The position numbers and the translations under genes were made by a program. 64,000 nucleotides of DNA from Gammaproteobacteria bacterium (GTDB lineage Bacteria; Pseudomonadota; Gammaproteobacteria; Pseudomonadales; Pseudohongiellaceae): the NCBI GenBank assembly GCA_024639905.1, contig JAHEGE010000002.1, positions 196,580-260,579 of the forward strand, written 5' to 3'. The notes under the pieces were generated by a model. The model did no database searches. It saw only the letters and a program-made list of their open reading frames with translations, and was not told the origin of the DNA. Positions 10,838-20,710 of the stretch are shown in pieces; the first letter of the stretch is position 1, and every line of letters begins with the position of its first letter.

Positions 10838-11346
10838 TAGGCTCGTACCTCGCTAATGGGTGCGACGCTAGGGCGCGAGTATTGTTCTGTTATCCACGCG
10901 CGGGCGAATTGTTCGAGCGCTGCTGTGTCGATACTTGCCGTGCGTTGAAAGCGGCCGCTTGCGAGTCCGTCGAAAAGTGCTGGTTCTAGCGGCTGCGTCG
11001 AATTATCGCGCAAGAATTCGGCCCATTGCGCGCCGCTGAGGCTCGCCACCGAGGCGTGCGGGAAGTGATAGAGCGCGACGCGGCGTAACACCGTATTGAC
11101 GCGGTTAACCAGTGTGAGGACGTTCTCTTGATCGCTGCCTTCGTCTAGGCCGCGATCGAGTTCGGCGAGCGCGAAGCTCAGCAGTCTCCTCCTATCGCGA
11201 CTCTGTTTGTAACTCCGCAGCGCAAAGCCAGACGCGATCAATAGCAGAACGATGACTACCCACCAGCCTGGCGCGAGCGGCCACCAGCCGATCGGCTCCG
11301 GCAGCCGGATATCGGCCAGCTGGGCTAAGAGTTCTTCGCTATCCAT
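10837..11346 (-). CDS. DUF4381 family membrane protein
   Basis: LADIRLPEPIGWWPLAPGWWVV N-terminus plus one TM, between DUF58 and BatA genes. Confidence 0.85.
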   Translation of the reverse strand: MDSEELLAQLADIRLPEPIGWWPLAPGWWVVIVLLLIASGFALRSYKQSRDRRRLLSFALAELDRGLDEGSDQENVLTLVNRVNTVLRRVALYHFPHASVASLSGAQWAEFLRDNSTQPLEPALFDGLASGRFQRTASIDTAALEQFARAWITEQYSRPSVAPISEVRA

Positions 11347-12293
11347 TCTCGGACTTGCTCCACGACTAGTTGATTGGTGCGTAATTTGATGAGGCGGATT
11401 TTCAATCGTTCGAGTTCGCCCTCTATGCCTGCGACGCGTTCCTCAAACTGGGCTTTATATTTGGCCCGCGCCTTGCCGCTGTGGGTGTTGATCGAGCCTT
11501 TACTGCTGCCATCCGTGATGCTGTAAACGCCGGGAATAGGCAGGCTCTCTTCGAGCGCATCATAGACCATGCAGCAAATCACGTTATTATGCCGTGAGAG
11601 CTGGTTAAGGTATTGCAGCGCCTTTCCGTCTAGCGTTGCGAAATCGGAGATGACATAAAGGGTGCTGCCGGGTTTGCTAATCCTGCGTATCTGCCCGAGC
11701 GCATGGGCGAGACCCGGCTCGAAGTCTTCTTGGGGCTCCTGTGGCGCTCGGTCTCTCAGCTTGTTGTTAAACGTAAACACCTGGTTGAGGAGATGCAGCG
11801 CCGACCGCCGCGATCGCTTAGGGCGCACGAGGCTTGACTGCGTGTCGGAGAACACGAGGCCGCCGACGCGATCCCCATTGTCGACAGCGAGCCAGCAAAA
11901 TAGTGCCGCTGCCTGTGCCGCGATGACTGATTTGAAGGCGACTTGGCTGCCGAAATACATACTCGCACATTGATCGACGGCGATAATCACCGGGCGCTCC
12001 CGTTCTTCGCGGAAAACCTTGGTGACGGCGCGACCGGTGCGTGCTGTCGCGCGCCAGTCGATTAGGCGTATGTCATCGCCCGCCTGGTACGGCCTGAACT
12101 CTTCGAAGTCGATACCGCGGCCCCGAATCTTTGACAGGTGCAGGCCTGAGATGCCCGCGATAGAGCGCGCCTGCGAGAGGTAGGCGAGCGTCTTCGCGGC
12201 TTGGCGCTGAATGAGTAACTGCGCCAGCGAGATGAGCGCACCACGACTCTGGTAGCGCTCGTGCTGAGGGTCGAGCCTAGAATTTACTGCCAT
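11325..12293 (-). CDS. DUF58 domain protein
   Basis: GRGIDFEEFRPYQAGDDIRLIDWRATARTGRAVTKVFREER is a DUF58 signature; directly downstream of moxR. Confidence 0.92.
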   Translation of the reverse strand: MAVNSRLDPQHERYQSRGALISLAQLLIQRQAAKTLAYLSQARSIAGISGLHLSKIRGRGIDFEEFRPYQAGDDIRLIDWRATARTGRAVTKVFREERERPVIIAVDQCASMYFGSQVAFKSVIAAQAAALFCWLAVDNGDRVGGLVFSDTQSSLVRPKRSRRSALHLLNQVFTFNNKLRDRAPQEPQEDFEPGLAHALGQIRRISKPGSTLYVISDFATLDGKALQYLNQLSRHNNVICCMVYDALEESLPIPGVYSITDGSSKGSINTHSGKARAKYKAQFEERVAGIEGELERLKIRLIKLRTNQLVVEQVREWIAKNS

Positions 12294-12348
12294 GATCTAC
12301 TGCCGTGAATAACAGGGGCCTTCTGTTCTTGGTCTTCTTAGCCGCTCT

Positions 12349-13308
12349 TTAGGCTGAGGGCACGCGCTGGCGTATTGCCTCTAGGACTTGGTCAGGCGTC
12401 ACGCCACTGGCTTCGGCTTCGAAGCTGAGTAGGATGCGGTGACGCAAGACGTCGAACATCACCTCTTGCACGTCGTCTGGGCTGACGAAATCGCGACCTT
12501 GAATCCACGCATGGGCGCGCGCACAGCGGTCTAACGAAATCGTGCCGCGGGGGCTCGCGCCGTATTCCAGCCAGCCGGCAAGGTCATCGCCATATTGTGC
12601 GGGCTCGCGCGTCGCCATGATGAGTTGAATCAGGTATTCCTCCACCTCTGGGGCCATGTGCATCGCGAGAATTTCTTGGCGCGCGGCAAACAGGTCGTCT
12701 TGCGATATTTCCTTAGGCACCGTGGTTGCAACGTTCGCAGCCTCGTCGCGCACGAGTTTGAGGATAGAGCGTTCGGCTTCTGCTACTGGATAGCCGATGG
12801 CGACATGCATCAGGAAGCGGTCGAGCTGGGCTTCCGGCAGCGGATAGGTGCCTTCTTGCTCGATGGGATTCTGTGTAGCCATCACGAGGAAGAGTGGAGG
12901 CAAGGTAAAGGACTCACGGCCAACGCTCACCTGGTGCTCTGCCATCGCCTCGAGCAGTGCCGATTGCACCTTCGCTGGCGCGCGGTTGATCTCGTCGGCA
13001 AGTACGAGGTTGTGGAAGATTGGGCCTTTCTGGAAGCGGAACGAGCCGTCTTCGGGGCGGAACACCTCCGTGCCCGTAATGTCGCTAGGCAGAAGGTCTG
13101 GCGTAAACTGGATGCGGTGAAAGTCGCCTTCGACGGCGCGCGAAAGGTCTTTAATGGCCTTGGTTTTGGCGAGGCCAGGGGCCCCTTCTACGAGCAGGTG
13201 GCCGTCGGCGAGAAGGGCGATTAGTAGGCGATCTATGAGGCGCTCTTGCCCTATAATCTGCTGCGATAACCAGTCCCTGAGTTCTGTTATTATTCCGTGG
13301 TGGCTCAT
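12349..13308 (-). CDS. MoxR-family AAA+ ATPase
   Basis: Walker A GAPGLAKT, Walker B LADEINRAP, ATQNPIEQEGTYPLPEAQLDRF. Supplied ORF extends to 13485; ATG at 13308 begins MSHHGIITELRD. Confidence 0.93.
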   Translation of the reverse strand: MSHHGIITELRDWLSQQIIGQERLIDRLLIALLADGHLLVEGAPGLAKTKAIKDLSRAVEGDFHRIQFTPDLLPSDITGTEVFRPEDGSFRFQKGPIFHNLVLADEINRAPAKVQSALLEAMAEHQVSVGRESFTLPPLFLVMATQNPIEQEGTYPLPEAQLDRFLMHVAIGYPVAEAERSILKLVRDEAANVATTVPKEISQDDLFAARQEILAMHMAPEVEEYLIQLIMATREPAQYGDDLAGWLEYGASPRGTISLDRCARAHAWIQGRDFVSPDDVQEVMFDVLRHRILLSFEAEASGVTPDQVLEAIRQRVPSA

Positions 13309-13326
13309 AGTGTGGGTCTCAATGTC

Positions 13327-13374
13327 AGTCGTAAGTTCAATCGTAAGTTCAATCGTAAGTTTAGTCGTAGCTAC
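13327..13374. repeat. 12-bp tandem repeat, about 4 units (a[ag]tcgtaagtt[ct])
   Basis: agtcgtaagttc/aatcgtaagttc/aatcgtaagttt/agtcgtagctac at the 5' side of moxR. Confidence 0.85.
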
Positions 13375-13564
13375 CGCTGGATCAGAGTGCGGCGTGTTGT
13401 CGAGGCCAGGCCGAACAGGCTCGGCCAAGGGTATAGTGAAGCCGTCGATTCTAACGGTTTTCGACTGGATGTCTAGGCGCGCCACGAGCGGGCAATAGAC
13501 AAATTGAGTAGCGAGTCGCGCGGTAAGCGCCTAAAAGTGAGATGAGTCGTGGAGATGGCGAGTA

Positions 13565-16500
13565 ATGAGTAAGGATTTGCGTGCAAGAGAGTTACAGAGT
13601 GACACAATTGTGGCGGCCATTGTCGCTGAATCGACTCTCAAATCAGCAGACAAACGCGATCTCTATCGACGATTTAGTAAGCGCTATCTGGCCAATATTA
13701 GCAGCGTAGAACTCTCCGAGGTGCCGGTTTCCTCGATTGCCGCAGACGTTCAGCAAGCGTGGGAATTCGTTCAGGAGCGTAAATCAAGTCGCCCACTCAT
13801 CGCCTTCGAAGAGGGCTCGACTACCGAACAGGGTAGAGTGTTGCCTACCACCGTGGTGAGAGTCTTGCTCGACGATAAGCCGTTTATCGTCGATTCCCTG
13901 CGCCAGGCACTTCTGCGTTGTGGGGTGACGATTAAGGACGTCCGCAACGCGGTATTGTTTAGTGGTCGCCGAAAGTCGGGTGCAAGTAAAGACGGACTGG
14001 GGCGCTTCGGTCGTCTCGTCGATCTTGCCGTGTCCAGTGACGATGATTTTAGTGCCGAGTCCTTCTGTAGTATTGCCTGTGCTCGTTTAGGGGATGACGA
14101 GCTTAAAAGCGTCGAGGCCGAGCTACGCGACACGCTAAACCATGTGATCGCAGCAGTCGGAGGCTACAAAGACATGACGGCCGCAGCCGCAGGGCTACGC
14201 CGAAATCTTCTCACCAATGCCGAATTCCTGCCGGTCTCCGAAGAGAACGTCGCCGAATCGATCGAATTCATCGGATGGCTGGTCGACAACCATTTCACGT
14301 TCCTCGGCTACGAAAAGTACAGTATCCACAGCAAGGGCGCAGAGAGCATCATTCAGCTCGAATCCGATTCCACTTTAGGCGTGTCGCGTTTTAAGTCTGA
14401 ACTTAAAGCGCAAACAAAGCTCAGCTCGCTGCCTGGCGCCGCAGCGGATTTTGTTCGCAGGCCTAAGCTCCTCAGCTTCGCCAAGTCCTCTCAGCGCTCA
14501 AAAGTACACCGCCCTGTGTACTACGACTATGTGCTTGTTAAAGAATTCGACAAAGCGGGAAAAGTGACGCATATGCACCGCTTCTTGGGCCTCTATACCT
14601 CGTCAGTCTATTTTCGTGAGGCGCTCGCCATTCCCTTGCTGCGTAAGAAAGTAAGCCGCGCGCTCGAGAAATCCGGGTACACCAAGAATGGCCACAACAT
14701 GAAGGACTTGTTGCAGGTCATTAATACGTTCCCACGCGATGAGCTTTTTCAGATTAGCAGTTCTGCGCTGTTAGAGACTGCGATCGAGGTGACTAAGATT
14801 CGTGATACCGGCGCATGCAAGTTGTTCGTGCGCAAAGATTTCTATGGGCGCTTCGTCAATTGCTTAGTGTATATCCCGCGCGAACTGTTCAATACAAAGT
14901 CGAGGCTTGCGATCCAGTCGCTGCTCGAACGTCGGTTCGAGGCCGAGGATGTTGATTTCAACACCTACCTTACGGAGTCTTCGCAGGCGCGAATCCATTT
15001 GGTGTTCCGTGTGCCGAAAATTCGCGCTCTAAAAATAGATCGTGCCGAATTGGAGGCTGCGATGATTGCTCTCATTCGTCCCTGGGAAGACGAATTTATG
15101 GAGAGTCTGCGCGCTGATAACGACGAGGCCGAGGCGCAAGCGCAGTACAAGCAGTTTGCTGAGTGTTTCTCGCCAGCGTATCAAGAAACCTACACTGCCG
15201 AAGAGGCGGTGCGTGATGTGCGGTTCATCAATGAGGTTGCGCAGACCGGTCGTCTTTGCGTGGTGCTCAATGAGTCTAGGGTCGAGCGAGCCGAGTTCAG
15301 TTTTAAGCTCTTTAGTCTCGAGTCGCAGTTAATGCTGTCTGATGTCGACCCTATTTTGGAAAATTTGGGACTTCGAATTATTAGCGAGCGAACATTTTCC
15401 CTGCGCGGTCACTGCTCAGACGCCGGAGACTCGGCACCGCGAATCTGGCTGCATGATTTTTTGGTCTACAGGCGTGAGCCGAGCTCACCCCTCAGTGAGG
15501 CGGGCCGGTCTCTCTTCGAGCAAGCATTCTATGCGGTGTGGGAGGGGCGTGCAGACGACGATGCCTACAATAGTCTGGTATTGAGCGCGCGGCTAGATTG
15601 GCGCCAAGCGGCGCTGTTGCGAGCATTGGGTGCGTACCTCAAGCAGATTCGCTTTGGCTACTCGCAGCTATTCCTTGCAGAAACTTTGAGCAAGCATGCG
15701 GCCGTAACTAGCGATTTGCTGACGCTATTTACGCTGACATTTACGCCCGGCTCAGAGCCGAATAAGACTAAGGCTGCGCGCACCCTGCAGCGCATAGAGC
15801 GCGGTATCGATAGCGTGACCAATCTGTCAGAGGACAGTGTGCTGAGAGGCTTTCTAGGATTACTAAAGGCGATGCGCCGCACTAATTTCTTTCAGCGCGA
15901 TACAGCCGGTGAGACAAAAGATTACTTCTCGTTTAAGTTTGAGCCTCGGCTAATCAAAGGCATACCTAAGCCTGTGCCGCTATTCGAGATTTTTGTCTTC
16001 TCAGCTAAGGTTGAAGGCGTGCACTTACGTGGCGGCAAGGTGGCCAGAGGCGGATTACGCTGGTCCGATCGACGAGAGGATTACCGCACCGAAGTGCTAG
16101 GCTTGGTCAAAGCTCAGCAAGTCAAGAATTCGGTGATCGTGCCAGTAGGGGCGAAAGGTGGCTTTGTCGTTAAGGCAGCAACTCCAGCGGCCGATCGTGC
16201 CGAGAATCAGGCGCGTGGCATCAATGCGTATAAGACCTTCATTGCTGGCCTCCTCGATATCACCGATAACCTCAATCAGAGCGTTCTGGTGCCGCCGCCG
16301 GATGTGGTGCGCCTCGATGAAGACGATCCCTACTTGGTTGTTGCTGCGGATAAAGGGACTGCGACGTTCTCTGATATCGCTAACGGCATTGCGGCGAGCT
16401 ATGAGTTTTGGCTCGGCGATGGTTTCGCCTCCGGCGGCAGCAATGGCTACGACCATAAGGCGATGGGGATCACGGCTAAAGGCGCGTGGGTCTCGGTGCA

Positions 16501-18460
16501 GAGACATTTCCGCGAGCGCGGTATCGACATTCAGAAAGACGAGATTTCCGTGATCGGCATTGGCGATATGTCTGGTGATGTATTTGGCAATGGCATGCTG
16601 CTGTCGCAGAAAATAGCTTTAATAGGTGCGTTCAATCACCTGCATATTTTTGTCGACCCCACGCCCGATTCTAAAGCCAGCTTTAAGGAGCGCAAGCGTC
16701 TGTTCCGACTAGCCGGCTCGACTTGGGGTGACTACAAGAAAGAGCTCATATCCGCCGGCGGCGGGGTGTTCGATCGCAGTGCCAAATCGATCACATTGAG
16801 CGCCGCGATGCGTCAGGTCTTTGGCGTCGACGCGGCGACGCTGACTCCCGATGAACTCATTTCGGCGATGCTAAAAGCGCCAGTGGATTTGCTGTGGAAT
16901 GGCGGCATCGGCACGTATGTGAAGAGCGAGAACGAAACGCATGCGCAAGTGGGCGATAAGGCAAACGATGCACTCCGTGTAGATGCCTCGCAGCTGCGCT
17001 GTGTAGCCATCGGCGAGGGCGGTAATCTCGGGATGACGCAATTAGCCCGCATCGAGTACGGGCTACGCCAAGGCGTCTCGTTCACTGATTTTATCGATAA
17101 TTCCGCCGGCGTCGACTGTTCAGACCACGAGGTCAATATTAAGATTCTGCTCAACGAGGTAGCGACCCAATCTCCTGCGCGGACGTCGACTGCGAAGCTG
17201 CAGGCTGAGCGTGAGCGCAGCGAGCTGCTTGAGAGCATGACAGAGGCGGTTGCCGAGCTGGTGCTGGACAATAATTACAAGCAGGTTCAGACACTCGCGC
17301 TAACTTTCGCTGATCGAAGCCTCGACTGCAAACAGTTCAATGATCTCGTTGTTTGGCTGGAGGCACGCGCCGGTCTCGATCGCGCCATCGAGTATTTGCC
17401 GAACGCTGAAGCGCTGGAACGTAGGGGCGCCGCCGGTGGGATGCCTACGCGCCCGGAGTTGGCGGTAGTCACGTCTTATATGAAAATGCATTTGAAAGAA
17501 GAACTTGTGACTGCATCGTATTTGCATGATCCCATGCTCGACACGACGCTGCATAAAGCATTTCCCGCAACCCTCGTCGAGCGCTATCCGGACGCGATTA
17601 ATCAGCACCCGCTGCGCGCCGAACTCATGGCTACTCAGATCGCTAATACGCTTCTGAATCGCGTGGGTGGCTGTTTCATTTTCGAGCTCGTGGAGGCGTC
17701 TGGTAAGTCAGTTTCTGACGTTGTGCGAGCGGCGTTGCTTGCCTGTTCAGTATTAGAGGCGGAGCCTCAGTGGCGGGCCATCGAGTCCTTAGATTTTAAA
17801 GTGTCGGTCGAGCGCCAAAATGACATGATGCTACGTTTGATCAGACTAGTTCGCGAAGCGACCCGTTGGTTGTTACGCAATCGTAAACCCGGCCCAAGTC
17901 TCGCCGCCGAGGCGGCCGACTATGCGCCAGGAATACGTGAGCTACGCAGCTTGATGCCTGCCGTGTTGACCGAACATCTCGCTACAAGGTTCGAGCAAGA
18001 GGTGCAGCAAGTCCGGGCGGAGAGCGTCCCGGCAGCGATTGCCTCGGCCTACGCGCAGCACGGTTTCTTGTCGCCGGCGCTTAGTCTCATCGAGACGGCA
18101 AATGCATGCGGCGAGAGCTTAGAGACGATGACCGCGGCTTATCATTTTATGGGCGCCGCATTGCAGCTCGATTGGCTCGAGGAGTTGATTGCAGGCATCG
18201 CTCCGAACAGCGTGTGGGAAAGCCAGGTGCGAACAACGGCGCTTGAAGACCTGACTTGGCGGCAGCGCGTCCTTGCACGGCGTTTGTTGCGCGAAACCGA
18301 GGGCGTGCGTGGTGTACAGAAGCGTGTTGATGCATGGTTCGCGAAGAACGAATCAGAGTTGTCACGCTCTCGTGCCGTGCTTAGCGCATTGCAGGCGGAG
18401 CCGGTACCGGATTTGGCGATGGTGACCGTCGCGATGCGCGAGTTGAAGAAACTGTCCTAG
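13565..18460 (+). CDS. gdhB: large (~180 kDa) NAD-specific glutamate dehydrogenase
   Basis: 1631 aa; RGGLRWSDRREDYRTEVLGLVKAQQVKNSVIVPVGAKGGFV and GIGDMSGDVFGNGMLLS motifs. Confidence 0.95.
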   Translation: MSKDLRARELQSDTIVAAIVAESTLKSADKRDLYRRFSKRYLANISSVELSEVPVSSIAADVQQAWEFVQERKSSRPLIAFEEGSTTEQGRVLPTTVVRVLLDDKPFIVDSLRQALLRCGVTIKDVRNAVLFSGRRKSGASKDGLGRFGRLVDLAVSSDDDFSAESFCSIACARLGDDELKSVEAELRDTLNHVIAAVGGYKDMTAAAAGLRRNLLTNAEFLPVSEENVAESIEFIGWLVDNHFTFLGYEKYSIHSKGAESIIQLESDSTLGVSRFKSELKAQTKLSSLPGAAADFVRRPKLLSFAKSSQRSKVHRPVYYDYVLVKEFDKAGKVTHMHRFLGLYTSSVYFREALAIPLLRKKVSRALEKSGYTKNGHNMKDLLQVINTFPRDELFQISSSALLETAIEVTKIRDTGACKLFVRKDFYGRFVNCLVYIPRELFNTKSRLAIQSLLERRFEAEDVDFNTYLTESSQARIHLVFRVPKIRALKIDRAELEAAMIALIRPWEDEFMESLRADNDEAEAQAQYKQFAECFSPAYQETYTAEEAVRDVRFINEVAQTGRLCVVLNESRVERAEFSFKLFSLESQLMLSDVDPILENLGLRIISERTFSLRGHCSDAGDSAPRIWLHDFLVYRREPSSPLSEAGRSLFEQAFYAVWEGRADDDAYNSLVLSARLDWRQAALLRALGAYLKQIRFGYSQLFLAETLSKHAAVTSDLLTLFTLTFTPGSEPNKTKAARTLQRIERGIDSVTNLSEDSVLRGFLGLLKAMRRTNFFQRDTAGETKDYFSFKFEPRLIKGIPKPVPLFEIFVFSAKVEGVHLRGGKVARGGLRWSDRREDYRTEVLGLVKAQQVKNSVIVPVGAKGGFVVKAATPAADRAENQARGINAYKTFIAGLLDITDNLNQSVLVPPPDVVRLDEDDPYLVVAADKGTATFSDIANGIAASYEFWLGDGFASGGSNGYDHKAMGITAKGAWVSVQRHFRERGIDIQKDEISVIGIGDMSGDVFGNGMLLSQKIALIGAFNHLHIFVDPTPDSKASFKERKRLFRLAGSTWGDYKKELISAGGGVFDRSAKSITLSAAMRQVFGVDAATLTPDELISAMLKAPVDLLWNGGIGTYVKSENETHAQVGDKANDALRVDASQLRCVAIGEGGNLGMTQLARIEYGLRQGVSFTDFIDNSAGVDCSDHEVNIKILLNEVATQSPARTSTAKLQAERERSELLESMTEAVAELVLDNNYKQVQTLALTFADRSLDCKQFNDLVVWLEARAGLDRAIEYLPNAEALERRGAAGGMPTRPELAVVTSYMKMHLKEELVTASYLHDPMLDTTLHKAFPATLVERYPDAINQHPLRAELMATQIANTLLNRVGGCFIFELVEASGKSVSDVVRAALLACSVLEAEPQWRAIESLDFKVSVERQNDMMLRLIRLVREATRWLLRNRKPGPSLAAEAADYAPGIRELRSLMPAVLTEHLATRFEQEVQQVRAESVPAAIASAYAQHGFLSPALSLIETANACGESLETMTAAYHFMGAALQLDWLEELIAGIAPNSVWESQVRTTALEDLTWRQRVLARRLLRETEGVRGVQKRVDAWFAKNESELSRSRAVLSALQAEPVPDLAMVTVAMRELKKLS

Positions 18461-18496
18461 TTTGGAAATCGATGACTAGTTGGAAAGGAGTAGCAC

Positions 18497-19513
18497 TTGT
18501 ATAGATTACTAAGAGCGGCATTGTTCTTGCTGCCTGCCGAGGCTTCGCATGATCTCGCGCTCAAGGCGATGAGCCTCGTAGAACGTTTAGGCCTCACGGG
18601 TCTGATTGCAGCCCGAACGCGAGGCCTCGCCCGCGAGATAACGGTAATGGGTATCCGATTTCCGCATCGAGTAGGCCTCGCCGCAGGGTTAGATAAAAAT
18701 GCGGATCACGCTGACGCGCTGCAAGGGCTTGGCTTTGCGTGGTTAGAGCTGGGTACTCTCACGCCAAGACCACAGCCGGGAAATCCTAAACCGCGCATGT
18801 TTCGCCTTGCTCAACAGCACGCGATCATTAATCGTCTTGGTTTTAATAATAAAGGGATAGACTACGCGCTCACAAAGCTGTCTACACGCAGGCGCAAAGG
18901 CATTGTTGGCATCAATATCGGCAAAAATGCCGATACGCCTCTCGAGGAGGCGAATGAAGACTATCTCATCGGGCTGCGCAAGGCGTATCCCGTCGCCGAC
19001 TACATCGCAATTAATATTTCTTCACCCAACACCCCCGGCTTGCGCTCTTTGCAGTATGGCGAAGAGCTCGACAGCCTACTTGGCGCCTTGATGGCGGAGA
19101 GACGCACCCTCGCCGCCGCACTGGGTCGGGTTGTGCCTATCGCGGTGAAATTAGCGCCTGATATGACTATCGAAGAACTCACGCTGTGCTGTGGCAAACT
19201 CGTCGCCCATGGGGTGGAGGGGGTGATCGCCACGAACACCACGTTCGATCGTGAACGGGTAGCCGAAAGTGAACACGCAGCGGAGACCGGAGGGCTGAGT
19301 GGTGCGCCTTTGACTGAAAAGGCCTGCGCAACGCTCAGCCACATTAAGGCGCTAGTTGGAGACCGTATGGCGATTATCGGCGTGGGAGGCATTATGACTG
19401 GCGGCGATGCTCAGGCACGCATCGAGGCCGGTGCAGATCTCGTGCAGGTCTATTCTGGGTTTATCTACGCCGGACCACCGCTAATCAGCGATTGCTTGCG
19501 CGCTACGGCCTAA
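18497..19513 (+). CDS. pyrD: dihydroorotate dehydrogenase (quinone, class 2)
   Basis: VGLAAGLDKNADHADAL, NRLGFNNKG, ISSPNTPGLRSLQ. Confidence 0.96.
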   Translation: MYRLLRAALFLLPAEASHDLALKAMSLVERLGLTGLIAARTRGLAREITVMGIRFPHRVGLAAGLDKNADHADALQGLGFAWLELGTLTPRPQPGNPKPRMFRLAQQHAIINRLGFNNKGIDYALTKLSTRRRKGIVGINIGKNADTPLEEANEDYLIGLRKAYPVADYIAINISSPNTPGLRSLQYGEELDSLLGALMAERRTLAAALGRVVPIAVKLAPDMTIEELTLCCGKLVAHGVEGVIATNTTFDRERVAESEHAAETGGLSGAPLTEKACATLSHIKALVGDRMAIIGVGGIMTGGDAQARIEAGADLVQVYSGFIYAGPPLISDCLRATA

Positions 19514-19517
19514 CACT

Positions 19518-19781
19518 ATGACGGACCTCATTTTCTTTACGACCTCGGCTTGTCACTTGTGTGAGGAAGCCGAGCAGTTACTCATCGCTGTAGCCGGCGG
19601 CTTGGCTTTCGAGCTCGAGGTTGAGGCGATCGATATCGCGGAAGCGACAGAGCTAGTCGAGCGTTACGGTGTGCGTATTCCCGTGCTTAGGCGTAACGTC
19701 GATAACGCAGAACTCGACTGGCCGTTCGACGCTGACGCGTTAGCGCCGTTTCTCCGCGTGGCCCATGCCGAGTGTAAATAG
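19518..19781 (+). CDS. glutaredoxin-family (DUF836-like) protein
   Basis: FFTTSACHLCEEAEQLL (CxxC), VRIPVLRR cis-Pro region. Confidence 0.85.
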   Translation: MTDLIFFTTSACHLCEEAEQLLIAVAGGLAFELEVEAIDIAEATELVERYGVRIPVLRRNVDNAELDWPFDADALAPFLRVAHAECK

Positions 19782-20570
19782 CCTGTGGGCATTTAGCGTC
19801 GAGTGCCTGGCGATGTCATCGAATTCGCAGCCGTAACATTCAGCAATTCTCGTCACTACCTCAGGCAGATAACAAGGTTCATTGCGACGCGTCTTGGGCC
19901 GCGGCTTGAGCGTGCGCGGCAGCAGATAGGGCGCGTCGGTCTCGACTAAGAGTCGATCCAGAGGGATGTGGCGCACGATTTCTTGCAAGTCCTTTCCTCG
20001 GCGTTCGTCACATACCCAGCCGGTGATGCCTATATACATGTCTAAGTCTAGATAGGCTTCGAGTGCTGCACGTGTATCGGTAAAGCAGTGAACGACGCCG
20101 CCGACCAAATCTGCGCGCCTCGCGCTAAGTATTTTGTAGAAATCCTCATGCGCCTCGCGCTGATGGAGAAAAAGCGGCTTGTGCGTTGCGGCTGCGATTT
20201 CGAGGTGCGCCTCAAAGGCGGAGATCTGAGCTTCGCGTGGTGAAAAATCACGGTTATAGTCCAGCCCGCACTCGCCAACCGCCACCACTTCTGAGCGCGT
20301 TGCGAGTTCGGCGATAGCGGTTGCAGCTTCTGCCGTGAAGGTGCTGGCAACATGTGGGTGGAAGCCGGCAGTCGCGGCAAACAGGTCCGGTTGTTGGGTG
20401 CTGAGTAACGCGGCTTCGTGAGAAGTCGGAAGGTCGGTGCCAGTGAGCATAATCCGCTCGACCCCAGCGCTGCGAGCGCGCGCGATCACGTCTGCAAAGT
20501 CTGCTGCAAACGACTCGTGGGTGAGGTTCGCACCGATGTCGACGAGCGGGGGGATTGATACGCGTGTCAT
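19740..20570 (-). CDS. TatD-family metal-dependent hydrolase
   Basis: DIGANLTHESF, VAVGECGLDYNRD, VETDAPYLLPR. Confidence 0.93.
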   Translation of the reverse strand: MTRVSIPPLVDIGANLTHESFAADFADVIARARSAGVERIMLTGTDLPTSHEAALLSTQQPDLFAATAGFHPHVASTFTAEAATAIAELATRSEVVAVGECGLDYNRDFSPREAQISAFEAHLEIAAATHKPLFLHQREAHEDFYKILSARRADLVGGVVHCFTDTRAALEAYLDLDMYIGITGWVCDERRGKDLQEIVRHIPLDRLLVETDAPYLLPRTLKPRPKTRRNEPCYLPEVVTRIAECYGCEFDDIARHSTLNAHRLFTLGMGHAEKRR

Positions 20571-20710
20571 GCGGGTTCCTCTTGTTTCTTGGCTGCGGAC
20601 GATGACGGACGAAGCCGCGGCGGGAGTGTAACGCAGGGCACGGCTGGTATAAAACGGCTAGGTGGCTATCTAGCGTTTAACTTGGCGATAGCCGATAATG
20701 ATCTGAGAAC

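Noticed and set aside
12595-13224. 209-aa plus-strand ORF antisense to moxR
   Set aside because: Fully antisense to a strongly conserved MoxR gene; no family motifs or RBS.
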